This document shows, piece after piece, positions 16,747-25,906 of a DNA stretch of 64,000 nt. Source of the DNA: Stenotrophomonas maltophilia. Its GTDB lineage: Bacteria; Pseudomonadota; Gammaproteobacteria; Xanthomonadales; Xanthomonadaceae. Location: the NCBI RefSeq assembly GCF_039555535.1, contig NZ_CP154630.1:1563001-1627000 (forward strand). The letters are read 5' to 3'. Each line of letters starts with the position of its first letter. The first letter of the stretch is position 1. A program made the position numbers and the translations under genes. The notes beneath the pieces are model-generated. The model did not search any database and was not told the origin of the DNA. It saw only the letters and a program-made list of their open reading frames with translations.

Positions 16747-17826
16747 TCAGTGCGCGGGCAACAGTGCCTGCAGCCGCGACTCCAGTTCCTGCTGGCGCCA
16801 GCCGGCCAGTGCGGCCGGCCACTGGCGACGTTCCAGATAGCTTTCCAGATGCTTGCGCGAGGCGAGAATGCCATCCGGCAGCCCCAGCTCACGGCTGCGC
16901 TCGGCCACCGCATCCTGCAGCTTCTTCAGGGCCTGCTTGTTGCTGTCGTTGGCCGGCAGCGCCAGCGGCGCGTCGGCTTCATCGGCCAGCGGCGTGGACA
17001 GCGCCTGCCAGACAGCGCCGGCCAGCTTGCGCGGTGCCTTCGGGAACTGTTCGAACAGCTTGCCCAGCGCAGCCTCGTCGGCCGGTGGCGTGCGCGCGAG
17101 GGTGGCGGCCAGTTCGTTGTCCAGGATCCAGCTTCGCGGGCGGTCGCTGTTGCGTGCCTGCACGTCGCGCCAGCGCAGCAGGCGCAGCAGGCGGTGCTGG
17201 GCGGCAGCATCAAGGAACTGTGCCGAGCGCATCGCCAGGTGCGGCCAGCGGTCTTCATCGTTGGCGACGCTGGCCAGCAGCCGCTCGCCATCGTCGTGCA
17301 GCCACTGCTGGCGGCCGAGCGCCTGCAGCCTGGCATTGATGGCGTCGTGCAGTGCGAACAGATGCTCGACGTCATCGGCGGCGTACTGCAGCTGCGACTC
17401 GGACAGCGGGCGGCGCATCCAGTCCGAGCGGGTCTCGCCCTTGGCCAGCGCTACGCCAGTGATCTCCGCCACCAGCTTCTGGTAGCCCATGCCGCCGCCG
17501 ATGCCGGCCAGCGAGGCACCGATCTGGGTGTCGAACAGCGGTCGCGGCAGGACGCCGCAGGCCCACTTGAAGGCAACCAGGTCTTCGCTGGCGCTGTGCA
17601 TCACCTTGGTGATGGATTCATCGGCCAGCCACGGCGCCAGCGCCTCGGTCATGCCGGGAATCAGCGGGTCGATCAGCAGGATGTCCTGCCCAACGGCCAT
17701 CTGCACCAGCGCCAGTTGCGGCCAGAACGTGCGTTCACGGATGAATTCGGTGTCCAGGCCGATGCGGGTCGGGCGCTGCTGGAAGTACGCATCCAGCTCG
17801 GCGGGGGTGGTGATCCAGGTTGCCAC
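16747..17826 (-). CDS. rnd: Ribonuclease D
   Basis: 359 residues. DEDDy 3'-5' exoribonuclease: Exo I GLDTEFIRERTFWPQLALVQ near 23-42, Exo II around VMHSASEDLVAFKW, Exo III QLQYAADDVEHLF (Tyr-x3-Asp). It is followed by HRDC-type helical domains (C-terminal 150 residues). It trims tRNA and other small RNA 3' ends. Length is normal for gamma-proteobacterial RNase D. It is divergent from the lipoprotein gene at 17911. Confidence 0.95.
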   Translation of the reverse strand: MATWITTPAELDAYFQQRPTRIGLDTEFIRERTFWPQLALVQMAVGQDILLIDPLIPGMTEALAPWLADESITKVMHSASEDLVAFKWACGVLPRPLFDTQIGASLAGIGGGMGYQKLVAEITGVALAKGETRSDWMRRPLSESQLQYAADDVEHLFALHDAINARLQALGRQQWLHDDGERLLASVANDEDRWPHLAMRSAQFLDAAAQHRLLRLLRWRDVQARNSDRPRSWILDNELAATLARTPPADEAALGKLFEQFPKAPRKLAGAVWQALSTPLADEADAPLALPANDSNKQALKKLQDAVAERSRELGLPDGILASRKHLESYLERRQWPAALAGWRQQELESRLQALLPAH

Positions 17827-17910
17827 GGGTCAGGGCCTACTACTCGGGTTTGCTCAGGCAGGGGAGAATAGCCTAACGTCGGTCCGCGTCCGTGCCGAAG
17901 GAGGCTCTGC

Positions 17911-19803
17911 TTGCGTTTTCCGTTGTCGCCCGTGCTGTGCACCGCCCTGGCCGTGGCCCTGGCCGGCTGCACGCCGTCGCCGTCCGCGCCGGCGGACAGG
18001 GCCGCCAGCGGAGAGGCGCCCGGGGCCGAGGGGGCCGACACCGGCACCGATGCCAGTCCGCAGGCCGGGCAGGGTAGCGTGACCATCGCCGGTGAAGATG
18101 CCGCCGAGGACGTACAGCAGTGGACGCCGCCACGGGTGGACCGCCAGGGCCGCAGCCTGGCCCAGTTGCGTCGCGGCGCCGAGCAGGCGTTCGCCGAAGG
18201 GCGGCTCTATGAAGATGCGGACGCTGCCATTCCGCTGTGGCTGGCGGTGCAGGAAGAAGACCCGGATGATCGCCAGGCCCGGCTGGGCCTGCAGCGTGCC
18301 CGGCAGCGACTGCAGCAGCTGGCCGATGCCCTGCTGGTGCGGCCGCTGAAGCAGCGCGAGGCACTGGCCGAGGCCAGCCGCCAGGCACTGGTGCTGCTGA
18401 CCCTGGCGCCGAAGGATGAGAAGGTGCGTGCGCTGCAGGCGCGGGTGGAGCTGGCGCAGCGCGTGGTGGCCTACAACCGTGCCGGCGAGGAGGACCTGCG
18501 CTCGGATCGGATCGGCGAGGATGGCGACGGTGCCATCGGCAATTTCCGTGAGGCGCTGGCGCTGGATGAAGACAACAGCCGCGCACGGCAGGGCTTGGCA
18601 GCAGCCGAGAGCGGCTTGATCCGCCGTGCCGAAGACGCCGCGCGGGCGCGCGATTTCGCCAGCGCGGGTACCTGGCTGGCCGAAGCCAGCAAAGTGCGCG
18701 ATTCGTCGCCGACGATTGCCGACGCGTTCGAGCGCATCGAGCAGATCCGCGCCGCCACGCTGCTGCAGCTGCGTGATGACGGCCTGCGCGACCTCGCTAC
18801 GCCGCAGGGCCTGAAACCGGCGCGCGAGAAACTGGCCGAAGCGCTGCGCATCGCCCTGCCGGGTGACGCCGTGGTGGGGCAGTTGCGCGAGCGCATCGAC
18901 CTGGCTACCCATTACGGCAGCTTCCGGCCAGGACAGGTGTTCAGCGACGCCATGCGCGATGGCGGGCGCGGGCCGCAGATGGTGGTGGTGCCTCACGGTG
19001 GTTTCCAGATGGGCGCGGGCGATGCCGAGCCGGGCTCGAGTGATGCCGAGCGTCCGTCGCACTACGTGCGCTTCGATCGTGGCTTTGCAATGGCGATCAC
19101 CGAGATCACCGTCAGCGATTTCGAGCGCTACGTGAAAGCATCCAATGCGCGTCCACGCGCGACCCGGCGCGGCCATTCGGTGGTCTACGACGAACGCAGC
19201 GGCAATTTCATCCGCCGCAGTGGCGTGGACTGGCGCTCGGACTATGACGGCGGCCGCGCGCTGGGCAACTCGCCGGTGATGCACGTCAGTGTGCGTGATG
19301 CCGAGAACTATGCGGCGTGGCTGTCCGAGCAGACCGGCCGCAGCTACCGGCTGCCCAGCGAAGCCGAGTTCGAGTACGCGCTGCGCGCTGGCAGCAGTGG
19401 CCGCTATCCGTGGGGCGATGCAGGCGTGCCGCCGCCAGGCAGCGGCAACTTTACCGGCAGCAAGGACGTTTCGCCTTCGGGCCGGCACTGGCACAACGCG
19501 TTCATCGGGTATGGCGATGGCTGGTGGGGACCGGCGCCGGTGGCCAGCTTCCAGGCCAATGCATTCGGCCTGCACGACATGGGCGGCAACCTCAGTGAAT
19601 GGGTGGCCGACTGCTGGCATGCCAGCTACCGCCGCGCACCGTCCGATGGCGTCGCCTGGTTCAACCCGGGCTGCCGGTCGCGCGTGATCCGCGGTGGCAA
19701 CTGGGCCAATGCCCCCGAGCAGACCCGTGCGGCCTGGCGGCAGTCCCAGGATTCGGATACCACCAACGCCCGCATCGGCTTCCGCCTGGTACGCGGCATC
19801 TGA
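17911..19803 (+). CDS. FGE/SUMF1-domain lipoprotein with N-terminal helical repeats
   Basis: 630 residues. The start is TTG at 17911, decided by a strong AAGGAGG (17898-17904) with 6-nt spacing and by the lipoprotein signal it creates (lipobox LAGC, Cys20). Residues about 80-330 are Ala/Gln-rich helical repeats (TPR-like). From about 350 a formylglycine-generating-enzyme-sulfatase domain follows (MVVVPHGGFQMGAG, FEYALRAGSSGRYPWGD, DMGGNLSEWVADCWH, RVIRGGNW). True FGEs oxidise a sulfatase Cys; many bacterial relatives are ergothioneine-, pyoverdine- or kinase-associated. No sulfatase gene is adjacent, so the function is open. The M48 protease gene follows. Confidence 0.82.
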   Translation: MRFPLSPVLCTALAVALAGCTPSPSAPADRAASGEAPGAEGADTGTDASPQAGQGSVTIAGEDAAEDVQQWTPPRVDRQGRSLAQLRRGAEQAFAEGRLYEDADAAIPLWLAVQEEDPDDRQARLGLQRARQRLQQLADALLVRPLKQREALAEASRQALVLLTLAPKDEKVRALQARVELAQRVVAYNRAGEEDLRSDRIGEDGDGAIGNFREALALDEDNSRARQGLAAAESGLIRRAEDAARARDFASAGTWLAEASKVRDSSPTIADAFERIEQIRAATLLQLRDDGLRDLATPQGLKPAREKLAEALRIALPGDAVVGQLRERIDLATHYGSFRPGQVFSDAMRDGGRGPQMVVVPHGGFQMGAGDAEPGSSDAERPSHYVRFDRGFAMAITEITVSDFERYVKASNARPRATRRGHSVVYDERSGNFIRRSGVDWRSDYDGGRALGNSPVMHVSVRDAENYAAWLSEQTGRSYRLPSEAEFEYALRAGSSGRYPWGDAGVPPPGSGNFTGSKDVSPSGRHWHNAFIGYGDGWWGPAPVASFQANAFGLHDMGGNLSEWVADCWHASYRRAPSDGVAWFNPGCRSRVIRGGNWANAPEQTRAAWRQSQDSDTTNARIGFRLVRGI

Positions 19804-19891
19804 GCGGCACCCGGCTTCACCCGCTGCGGGCAGTGGCGCACTAAGATTGCGCCGTGCCCGCCGGCCGGCGGGGCCAGCAGGAAGTCCCCCG

Positions 19892-20788
19892 ATGCGCAAC
19901 GATCCCTTCTCCCGCTCGTCGCAAGGTCCGCAGCGGCGTGGCCTGTTCGGCAACATCCGCTGGTGGGTGCTGCTGCTTGCCGCCGGCTATGCGCTGTTCT
20001 ACTGGTTCTCCAACCGCACGGTCGATCCGTACACCGGCGAGAAGGTGATGATCGACAGCAGCCTGGACGCGCGCCAGGAAACCGCGCTGGGACTGCAGGC
20101 CTACCAGCAGATCCTGTCGCAGGAACGGCCGATGGACCCCAATGCACCGATCGCGCGCGATGTGCGCGACATCGCCCAGCGGCTGATCGCCAAGGTGGAC
20201 GTGGTGGAGACCGCGCTGGCGCAGGAGCATGGTGTGCAGCCGGCACATTTCGCGCGGGATTTCCAGTGGGAAGTGAACGTGATCCCGTCCGAGCAGGCCA
20301 ATGCGTTCTGCCTGCCGGGCGGCAAGATGGCGGTCTACACCGGGCTGGTGCCGGTAGCGCGCACCCGCGATGCGATGGCGGTGGTGATGGGTCATGAGAT
20401 CGCCCACGCGCTGCTGCGCCATGGTGCACAGCGCATGGCACAGCAGAAGCTGACCCAGATCGGGCAGGTGGCCGGCGCCGCCAGTGGCATGGATGCGCAG
20501 CAGCAACAGATGATGATGTCGGCGATGGGCTATGGGTATCTGCTGCCCTATGCGCGCAGCCACGAGACGCAGGCGGACGAAGTGGGGCTGATGCTGGCCG
20601 CAGCGGCCTGCTTCGATCCCCGCGAGGCGGTGCCGCTGTGGCAGCGCATGGGCCAGGCCAGTGGCGGCCAGGCGCCGCCGGAGTTCGCCTCCACCCACCC
20701 GAACCCGGGCACCCGCATCCAGAACCTGCAGGCGCTGATGCCGAAGGCGCTCGAGTACCGGCAGAAGTTCTGCGAGCAGGCAAAGTAG
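19892..20788 (+). CDS. M48 family membrane metalloprotease
   Basis: 298 residues: a single N-terminal membrane anchor (about 23-40, after a basic stretch) and a periplasmic Zn-protease domain with HEIAH (168-172), where Glu169 is catalytic, and a downstream SHETQADEVGL providing the third ligand. This matches the YcaL/LoiP-like peptidases of envelope quality control. AGGAAG precedes the ATG. It is 88 bp after the FGE-like lipoprotein gene and in the same direction, so an envelope-related operon is possible. Confidence 0.9.
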   Translation: MRNDPFSRSSQGPQRRGLFGNIRWWVLLLAAGYALFYWFSNRTVDPYTGEKVMIDSSLDARQETALGLQAYQQILSQERPMDPNAPIARDVRDIAQRLIAKVDVVETALAQEHGVQPAHFARDFQWEVNVIPSEQANAFCLPGGKMAVYTGLVPVARTRDAMAVVMGHEIAHALLRHGAQRMAQQKLTQIGQVAGAASGMDAQQQQMMMSAMGYGYLLPYARSHETQADEVGLMLAAAACFDPREAVPLWQRMGQASGGQAPPEFASTHPNPGTRIQNLQALMPKALEYRQKFCEQAK

Positions 20789-20833
20789 GGGGGTGTTCGG
20801 CAGGGCTTGCAGCCCTGCACCTGCCGAAGCCAG

Positions 20834-20932
<99 letters not shown>

Positions 20933-20948
20933 GTGCATTCCGTGGGAT

Positions 20949-21050
20949 GGCGGGGTGGGTCCGGTTGCGGGAGACGCCGTAAACCCGTCCATGGGGGCTT
21001 GGCCGCGGCATCCATGCCGCGGACACTCCCGCAACCGGACCCACCCCGCC
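20949..21050. repeat. Long hairpin with conserved core (copy A)
   Basis: 25-nt arms at 20949-20973 and 21026-21050 are perfect complements. The 52-nt core contains GGCTTGGCCGCGGCATCCAT, shared with cores at 21227-21278 and 49626-49677. Confidence 0.85.
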
Positions 21051-21086
21051 TTCGACAGATCTCCTCGATCTGTTGGAATTGCTCAT

Positions 21087-21127
21087 GGGGTCAGATCCGT
21101 TTTCCCTCGGAAAACGGATCTGACCCC
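21087..21127. repeat. Palindromic GGGGTCAGATCC repeat, copy 3
   Basis: Perfect 19-bp arms (GGGGTCAGATCCGTTTTCC and complement) around CTC. It sits between the two mirror-image elements. Confidence 0.9.
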
Positions 21128-21204
21128 GGAATCTCATTCGATATCTGACAGATGTGTCGACCAAGGTCGACACCCACCAACAGCTGCGGGATTCTGTCAG
21201 AGGT

Positions 21205-21300
21205 GGGGCGGTGTCGGAGTGCGGGGTGTCAGCCGCATGGATGCGGCTGCCAAGCTTACAGGGACGTACTTGCAGCGTCCCCGCACTCCGACACCGCCCC
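21205..21300. repeat. Long hairpin with conserved core (copy B)
   Basis: 22-nt perfect arms at 21205-21226 and 21279-21300. The core, read on the minus strand, contains CTGCAAGTACGTCCCTGTAA and a CCGCATCCATGCGG stem, matching the core at 49626-49677. Confidence 0.85.
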
Positions 21301-21390
21301 GCCATCCCACGGAATGCTCGCTTTTGACGTTGACGTTGCCTTGGCTTGAAGCCTCTGCAGGTGCAGGGCGCAGCCCTGCCGAACAACCCT

Positions 21391-22722
21391 CTACTTGACC
21401 TGCACGTCGATCACGCCGTCGCCGACACGTGCCTGCAGCGCATCGCCAGACTGCACCTGGTCGACCTTCCTCACCAGGGTGCCATCGTCGCTGCGGGTGA
21501 GGATGCTGTAGCCACGGGCCACGGTGGCCAGCGGGCTGACCGCCTCCAGCGAACGCGCCAGCCCGCGCAGGCGCAGTGCATCGCGTTCCAGCAGGCGCTG
21601 CATTGCCGCCTGCGGACGCCCGCGAAGGGCGGCCAGGCGACGCTGCATCGCATCGAGCTGGCGCTGTGGATGGTGGCCGCGCAGCACGGCGGCAGCGTGG
21701 CGCAGGCGTGCGGCACGACGTTCCTGCTGCTGGTTGAACGCGGCATGCAGGCGCCTGCCAAGGTCCAGTTGGCGGCGGCGCAGCAGCTCCAGCCGTGCCT
21801 GCGGGCTCTGCGCGTTCAGGCGCAGCAGTGCGCGGTCGGCACGCTGCATCGCCTGCTGCATCGCGTGCCGTTGCAGCTGCACCATGCGTGCGGCCGTGCG
21901 GCGCAGGCGCAGCGCCAGTTCGCGCTGGTCCGGCACCAGAAGTTCGGCGGCCACCGACGGTGTCGGCGCGCGCAGGTCGGCGGCGAAGTCGCTCAGGCTG
22001 AAGTCGGTTTCGTGGCCAACGGCCGAGACGACCGGCGTGTGGCTGGCCGCAATCGCGCGGGCCAGCGCTTCATCGTTGAACGCCCACAGGTCTTCCAGCG
22101 AACCGCCACCGCGGGTCAGCAGGATCACGTCGTAGCGGCCACTGGCATCGGCGGCCTGCAGCAGGCGGGTGATCTGCGCGGCGGCCGTGCTGCCCTGTAC
22201 CAGGGTCGGCAGCAGGTCCACTTCCAGCAGCGGGAAGCGGCGGGACAGCACGCTCAGCACATCGCGCACGGCGGCGCCGGTGGGAGAGGTGATCACCGCC
22301 AGGCGTTGCACATGTGCGGGCAGCGGCCGCTTGCGCGCCGGGTCGAACAGGCCCTCGGCCTCCAGCCGTGCCTTCAGTTCCTCGAATGCGCGGCGCAGCG
22401 CGCCTTCGCCGGCTTCCTCCATGTGGTCCAGCACCATCTGGTACTCGCCACGGGCGTCGTACAGGGTCACCTTGCCGCGCACCAGCACGCGCATGCCCTC
22501 GCGCGGCACGAACTTCAGGTACTGCGCCTTCATCCGGAACATCGCCGCCCGCAGCTGGGCGCGCGCGTCCTTCAGCGTGAAGTAGAGATGCCCGGAGGCG
22601 GGGCGCGCCACGCTGCCAAGCTCGGCCTCGACCCAGATCGCCGGGAAGCTGCCTTCCAGCAGGTCACGGGCCAGGGTGTTGAGCTGGCTGGGGGTGAGGA
22701 TGTCGTTGTTGCGTGGCTGCAT
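21391..22722 (-). CDS. xseA: Exodeoxyribonuclease VII large subunit
   Basis: 443 residues: N-terminal OB-fold ([29 protein letters not shown]), catalytic domain with [30 protein letters not shown] and [20 protein letters not shown], then a coiled-coil region (about 300-400) and a C-terminal RGYSIL segment. With XseB it degrades single-stranded DNA to oligonucleotides. The start at 22722 is set by homology ([15 protein letters not shown]). It is transcribed in the same direction as queG upstream, 44 bp away. Confidence 0.96.
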   Translation of the reverse strand: MQPRNNDILTPSQLNTLARDLLEGSFPAIWVEAELGSVARPASGHLYFTLKDARAQLRAAMFRMKAQYLKFVPREGMRVLVRGKVTLYDARGEYQMVLDHMEEAGEGALRRAFEELKARLEAEGLFDPARKRPLPAHVQRLAVITSPTGAAVRDVLSVLSRRFPLLEVDLLPTLVQGSTAAAQITRLLQAADASGRYDVILLTRGGGSLEDLWAFNDEALARAIAASHTPVVSAVGHETDFSLSDFAADLRAPTPSVAAELLVPDQRELALRLRRTAARMVQLQRHAMQQAMQRADRALLRLNAQSPQARLELLRRRQLDLGRRLHAAFNQQQERRAARLRHAAAVLRGHHPQRQLDAMQRRLAALRGRPQAAMQRLLERDALRLRGLARSLEAVSPLATVARGYSILTRSDDGTLVRKVDQVQSGDALQARVGDGVIDVQVK

Positions 22723-22766
22723 GGGAACGGCGTGCGGCAGGTGGAACGGATGCTCAGGATCGCACG

Positions 22767-23837
22767 TCAGCGCGGTGCGTGCTGGCCCAGCGCCCACTGC
22801 ACGTGTTCGCGCACCAGGGGGGAGGGATGGTCGGCGCGGGTGTGCAGCGCGGCCAGCGTTTCGGCCGTGGTCGGCGCATTGCCCAGTGCTACGGCGATGT
22901 TGCGCAGCCAGCGCTCGTGGCCGCTGCGCCGGATCGGGCTGCCTTCGGTGCGGTGCAGGAACTCGGCTTCGTCCCAGGCGAACAGCTGGTCCAGGCGGGC
23001 AGTGTCGAGGTTGTTGCGTGCGCGGAAGTCGGCTTCGTCGGTGCGCTTGGCGAACTTGTTCCAGGGGCAGACCAGCTGGCAGTCGTCGCAGCCGTAGATG
23101 CGGTTGCCCATCAATGGCCGCATGTCTTCGGGAATGGCGCCATCGTGCTCGATGGTCAGGTAGGAAATGCAGCGCCGTGCGTCCAGTCGCTGCGGCCCGG
23201 TGATCGCACGGGTGGGACAGACATCGATGCAGCGCGTGCAGGTGCCGCAGTGTGCCGTGGCCGCCACATCGATCGGCAGCGGGATATCGATGTAGATCTC
23301 GCCGATGAAGAACCACGAACCGCCGTGGCGATCGATCAGGCAGGTGTGCTTGCCGATCCAGCCCAGCCCGGCGTTGCGCGCCAGTGCGCGTTCCAGCACG
23401 GGGGCCGAATCGACGAACACGCGGTAGCCCAGCGGCGCCACTTCGTCGTTGATCTGCGTGGCCAGCTTCTGCAGCCGGTTGCGCATCAGCTTGTGGTAGT
23501 CGCGGCCCAGCGCGTAGCGCGCCACGTAGGCGCGGCCGGGATCGGCCAGGGTGGCCCAGGCTTCGGTGTCGTCCTTGTGGCTGTAGTCCATGCCTACCGA
23601 GATCACCCGCACCGTGCCGGGCAGCAGCTCGGCGGGACGCGCGCGCAGGGTGCCGTGGCGCGCCATCCAGTCCATCGTGCCGTACAGGCCCTGGCCCAGC
23701 CAGTCGGCCAGGTGCGCCTCATCCTCGCCCAGCTCGATGCCGGCGATACCGCAGCGCTGGAAGCCATGCGCACGCGCCAGTTCGCGGATGCGCTGCACGG
23801 CTTGGGCCGGATCGACAGGGGTGAGGGCGGGGGACAT
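22767..23837 (-). CDS. queG: Epoxyqueuosine reductase
   Basis: 356 residues. Cobalamin-dependent iron-sulfur enzyme for the last step of queuosine synthesis in tRNA. Two 4Fe-4S motifs are seen, [12 protein letters not shown] and [12 protein letters not shown], with [12 protein letters not shown] between them. A C-terminal HEAT-like tail ([20 protein letters not shown]) binds tRNA in the family. It is divergent from nnr with 23 bp between start codons, the same neighbourhood as E. coli queG-nnr-tsaE-amiB-mutL. Confidence 0.96.
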   Translation of the reverse strand: MSPALTPVDPAQAVQRIRELARAHGFQRCGIAGIELGEDEAHLADWLGQGLYGTMDWMARHGTLRARPAELLPGTVRVISVGMDYSHKDDTEAWATLADPGRAYVARYALGRDYHKLMRNRLQKLATQINDEVAPLGYRVFVDSAPVLERALARNAGLGWIGKHTCLIDRHGGSWFFIGEIYIDIPLPIDVAATAHCGTCTRCIDVCPTRAITGPQRLDARRCISYLTIEHDGAIPEDMRPLMGNRIYGCDDCQLVCPWNKFAKRTDEADFRARNNLDTARLDQLFAWDEAEFLHRTEGSPIRRSGHERWLRNIAVALGNAPTTAETLAALHTRADHPSPLVREHVQWALGQHAPR

Positions 23838-23860
23838 GTTCACCAGTATAAAATCCCTGC

Positions 23861-25345
23861 ATGGCCAACCTTGCCGATCTGTTCGATTCCGTCGCTGCGC
23901 GTGCGCTTGATGCGCAGGCCTCGGCACTGGCTGCCGATGGCGGCTGGGGCCTGATGGCGCAGGCCGGCCAGGCCGCCTTGCAGTGCCTGCTGCAGCACTG
24001 GCCGCAGGCGCGGCGGATCGGCGTGGTGGTCGGAGCCGGCAACAACGGCGGCGACGGCCTGGTGCTGGCCCGCCATGCACGGCAGGCGGGGCGCGTGGTG
24101 GCGGTGATCGCCTTGCCGGGCAAGCCACCTTCAACCGTGCTGGCACAGCGTGCAGCATCGGATTTCAAATCCGACGGCGGCATTGTCATGGAATTCGATG
24201 GGGCCCTGCCCGAGGCGGATATCTGGGTCGATGCCCTGTTCGGGCTGGGCTTCGACCGCGCGCCCGAAGGCGCGGCGCAGGCGCTGATCGCCGCCGTCAA
24301 TGCACAGGCAGCACCGGTGCTGGCGCTGGACGTCCCCAGTGGCGTGGATGCCGACCGCGGCGCGGTGCCGGGTGTGGCGGTGAACGCCGCGCTGACCCTG
24401 CAGTTCATCGTGGCGCATCGCGGCCTGTATACCGGGGATGCGCTGGATCATTGCGGGCAGAAGGCGTTGGCACCGCTGCAGCTGCCAGCGGCTGCATGGC
24501 AGGGCGCATCGCCCGCCGCGGAGCACTGGACACAGGCGCGTTTGCCGGCACTGCTGCCACCACGCCGCGCCAACACTCACAAGGGCGAATCCGGGCATGT
24601 GCTGTGCGTCGGCGGCAACCATGGCAGCGGTGGGGCCATCGCGATGGCAGCCGAAGCGGCACTGCGTGCCGGTGCGGGGTTGTTGAGCCTGGGCACCCGG
24701 CGCGATCACGTCGGCCCGTTGCTGGCTCGGCTGCCCGAGGCCATGACCCATGCGCTTGAAGATGGCGATGTGCTGCCGGCGCTGCTGGACAAGGCCAGGG
24801 TGGTGGCGATCGGCCCCGGCCTGGGCCAGGACGAATGGGCGCGCGCACTGTTTGCGCGGGTGCTGGCCGGCGACAAACCGCTGGTGGTTGATGCCGATGC
24901 ACTGAATCTGCTGGCGCAGGATCCGCGCGCGCTACCGGACGCCATCCTTACGCCACACCCGGGCGAGGCCGCGCGCCTGCTCGGCTGCAGTACCGCCGAC
25001 ATCCAGGCCGATCGCTACCGCTGTGCGCAGGCGTTGGCCGAACGCTTCCACGCCGTGGTGGTGCTGAAGGGCGCGGGCAGCATCGTGACGGCCCCAGGGC
25101 AGGCTCCCCGACTGATCGCTGCAGGCAATCCCGGCATGGCCGTAGGGGGCATGGGCGACCTGCTCACCGGCATCATTGCCAGCCTGCGCGCGCAGGGGCT
25201 GGCCGCCTTCGACGCTGCCGCCGCTGGTGCACTGCTGCATGCGCTCGCTGGCGACGCTGCGGCCGCCGACGGCGCACGCGGCCTGCTTCCCACTGATCTG
25301 CTGGTGCCGCTGCGGCGACTGGCCAACCCGGAACGCTCTTCATGA
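23861..25345 (+). CDS. nnr: Bifunctional NAD(P)H-hydrate epimerase/ADP-dependent dehydratase
   Basis: 494 residues. The N-terminal YjeF domain (1 to about 210) has VVGAGNNGGDGLVLARH and DALFGLGFDR; the C-terminal carbohydrate-kinase-like dehydratase domain (about 225-494) has KGESGHVLCVGGNHGSGGA, ILTPHPGEAARLL and the GGMGDLLTG motif. It repairs hydrated NADH/NADPH. It is first of a likely operon with tsaE (4-nt overlap), amiC and mutL. Confidence 0.96.
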   Translation: MANLADLFDSVAARALDAQASALAADGGWGLMAQAGQAALQCLLQHWPQARRIGVVVGAGNNGGDGLVLARHARQAGRVVAVIALPGKPPSTVLAQRAASDFKSDGGIVMEFDGALPEADIWVDALFGLGFDRAPEGAAQALIAAVNAQAAPVLALDVPSGVDADRGAVPGVAVNAALTLQFIVAHRGLYTGDALDHCGQKALAPLQLPAAAWQGASPAAEHWTQARLPALLPPRRANTHKGESGHVLCVGGNHGSGGAIAMAAEAALRAGAGLLSLGTRRDHVGPLLARLPEAMTHALEDGDVLPALLDKARVVAIGPGLGQDEWARALFARVLAGDKPLVVDADALNLLAQDPRALPDAILTPHPGEAARLLGCSTADIQADRYRCAQALAERFHAVVVLKGAGSIVTAPGQAPRLIAAGNPGMAVGGMGDLLTGIIASLRAQGLAAFDAAAAGALLHALAGDAAAADGARGLLPTDLLVPLRRLANPERSS

Positions 25346-25824
25346 CTGATTTCTTCCTTGCCGACAGCGACGCAACCGAACTGCTCGGGCAGTGGCTGGC
25401 GGCGACCCGACCGCCGCAGGCGCTGATCGAACTGCGCGGCGACCTCGGTGCCGGCAAGTCCACCACGGCCCGTGCACTGTTGCGCGCGCTGGGTGTGCAG
25501 GGTGCCATCCGCAGCCCGACCTATACCCTGGTCGAGCGCTATCCGCTGGCCAGTGGCGGCGAGGCCTGGCACCTGGACCTGTATCGCATCGGCCAGGCCG
25601 GCGAGCTGGATTTCCTTGGCCTGGATGAGGGCAGCGCGGTGTTGTGGCTGGTCGAATGGCCCGAGCGGGGCGCCGGCGCGTTGCCACCGACCGATCTGGT
25701 GGTAGCGCTGGAAATCGAGGGTCAGGGACGCCGCGTGCGTCTCACTGGGGCCAGCGACGTGGGGAATGAATGGCTGAAACGGCTCCCTCAAGGGGGCGAC
25801 TTGCAGGCCATTTCTGTCGGCTGA
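25342..25824 (+). CDS. tsaE: tRNA t6A modification ATPase TsaE
   Basis: 160 residues with Walker A GDLGAGKST (33-41), SPTYTLVERY and a Walker-B-like WHLDLYRI. It powers the TsaBDE complex that makes threonylcarbamoyladenosine at A37 of ANN-decoding tRNAs; essential in most bacteria. Its ATG overlaps the nnr stop as ATGA, indicating coupling. Confidence 0.96.
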   Translation: MTDFFLADSDATELLGQWLAATRPPQALIELRGDLGAGKSTTARALLRALGVQGAIRSPTYTLVERYPLASGGEAWHLDLYRIGQAGELDFLGLDEGSAVLWLVEWPERGAGALPPTDLVVALEIEGQGRRVRLTGASDVGNEWLKRLPQGGDLQAISVG

Positions 25825-25906
25825 CGAGAACAAACACCGGCAGGTTACGGATTATTAAGGAAAAAGGTGTTGCATTCCGTTCAGCGCGGTGATTGAATCC
25901 TGAGCC

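Noticed and set aside
14800..17871. 1023-codon plus-strand ORF opposite the DUF4034-like protein and RNase D
   Set aside because: It is a high-G+C antisense shadow. The minus strand encodes recognised proteins in this range, while the plus translation is low-complexity and matches no family.
25872..25900. Promoter before amiC (TTGCAT-17-TTGAAT)
   Set aside because: Both hexamers match consensus poorly, and read-through from nnr-tsaE would be sufficient.
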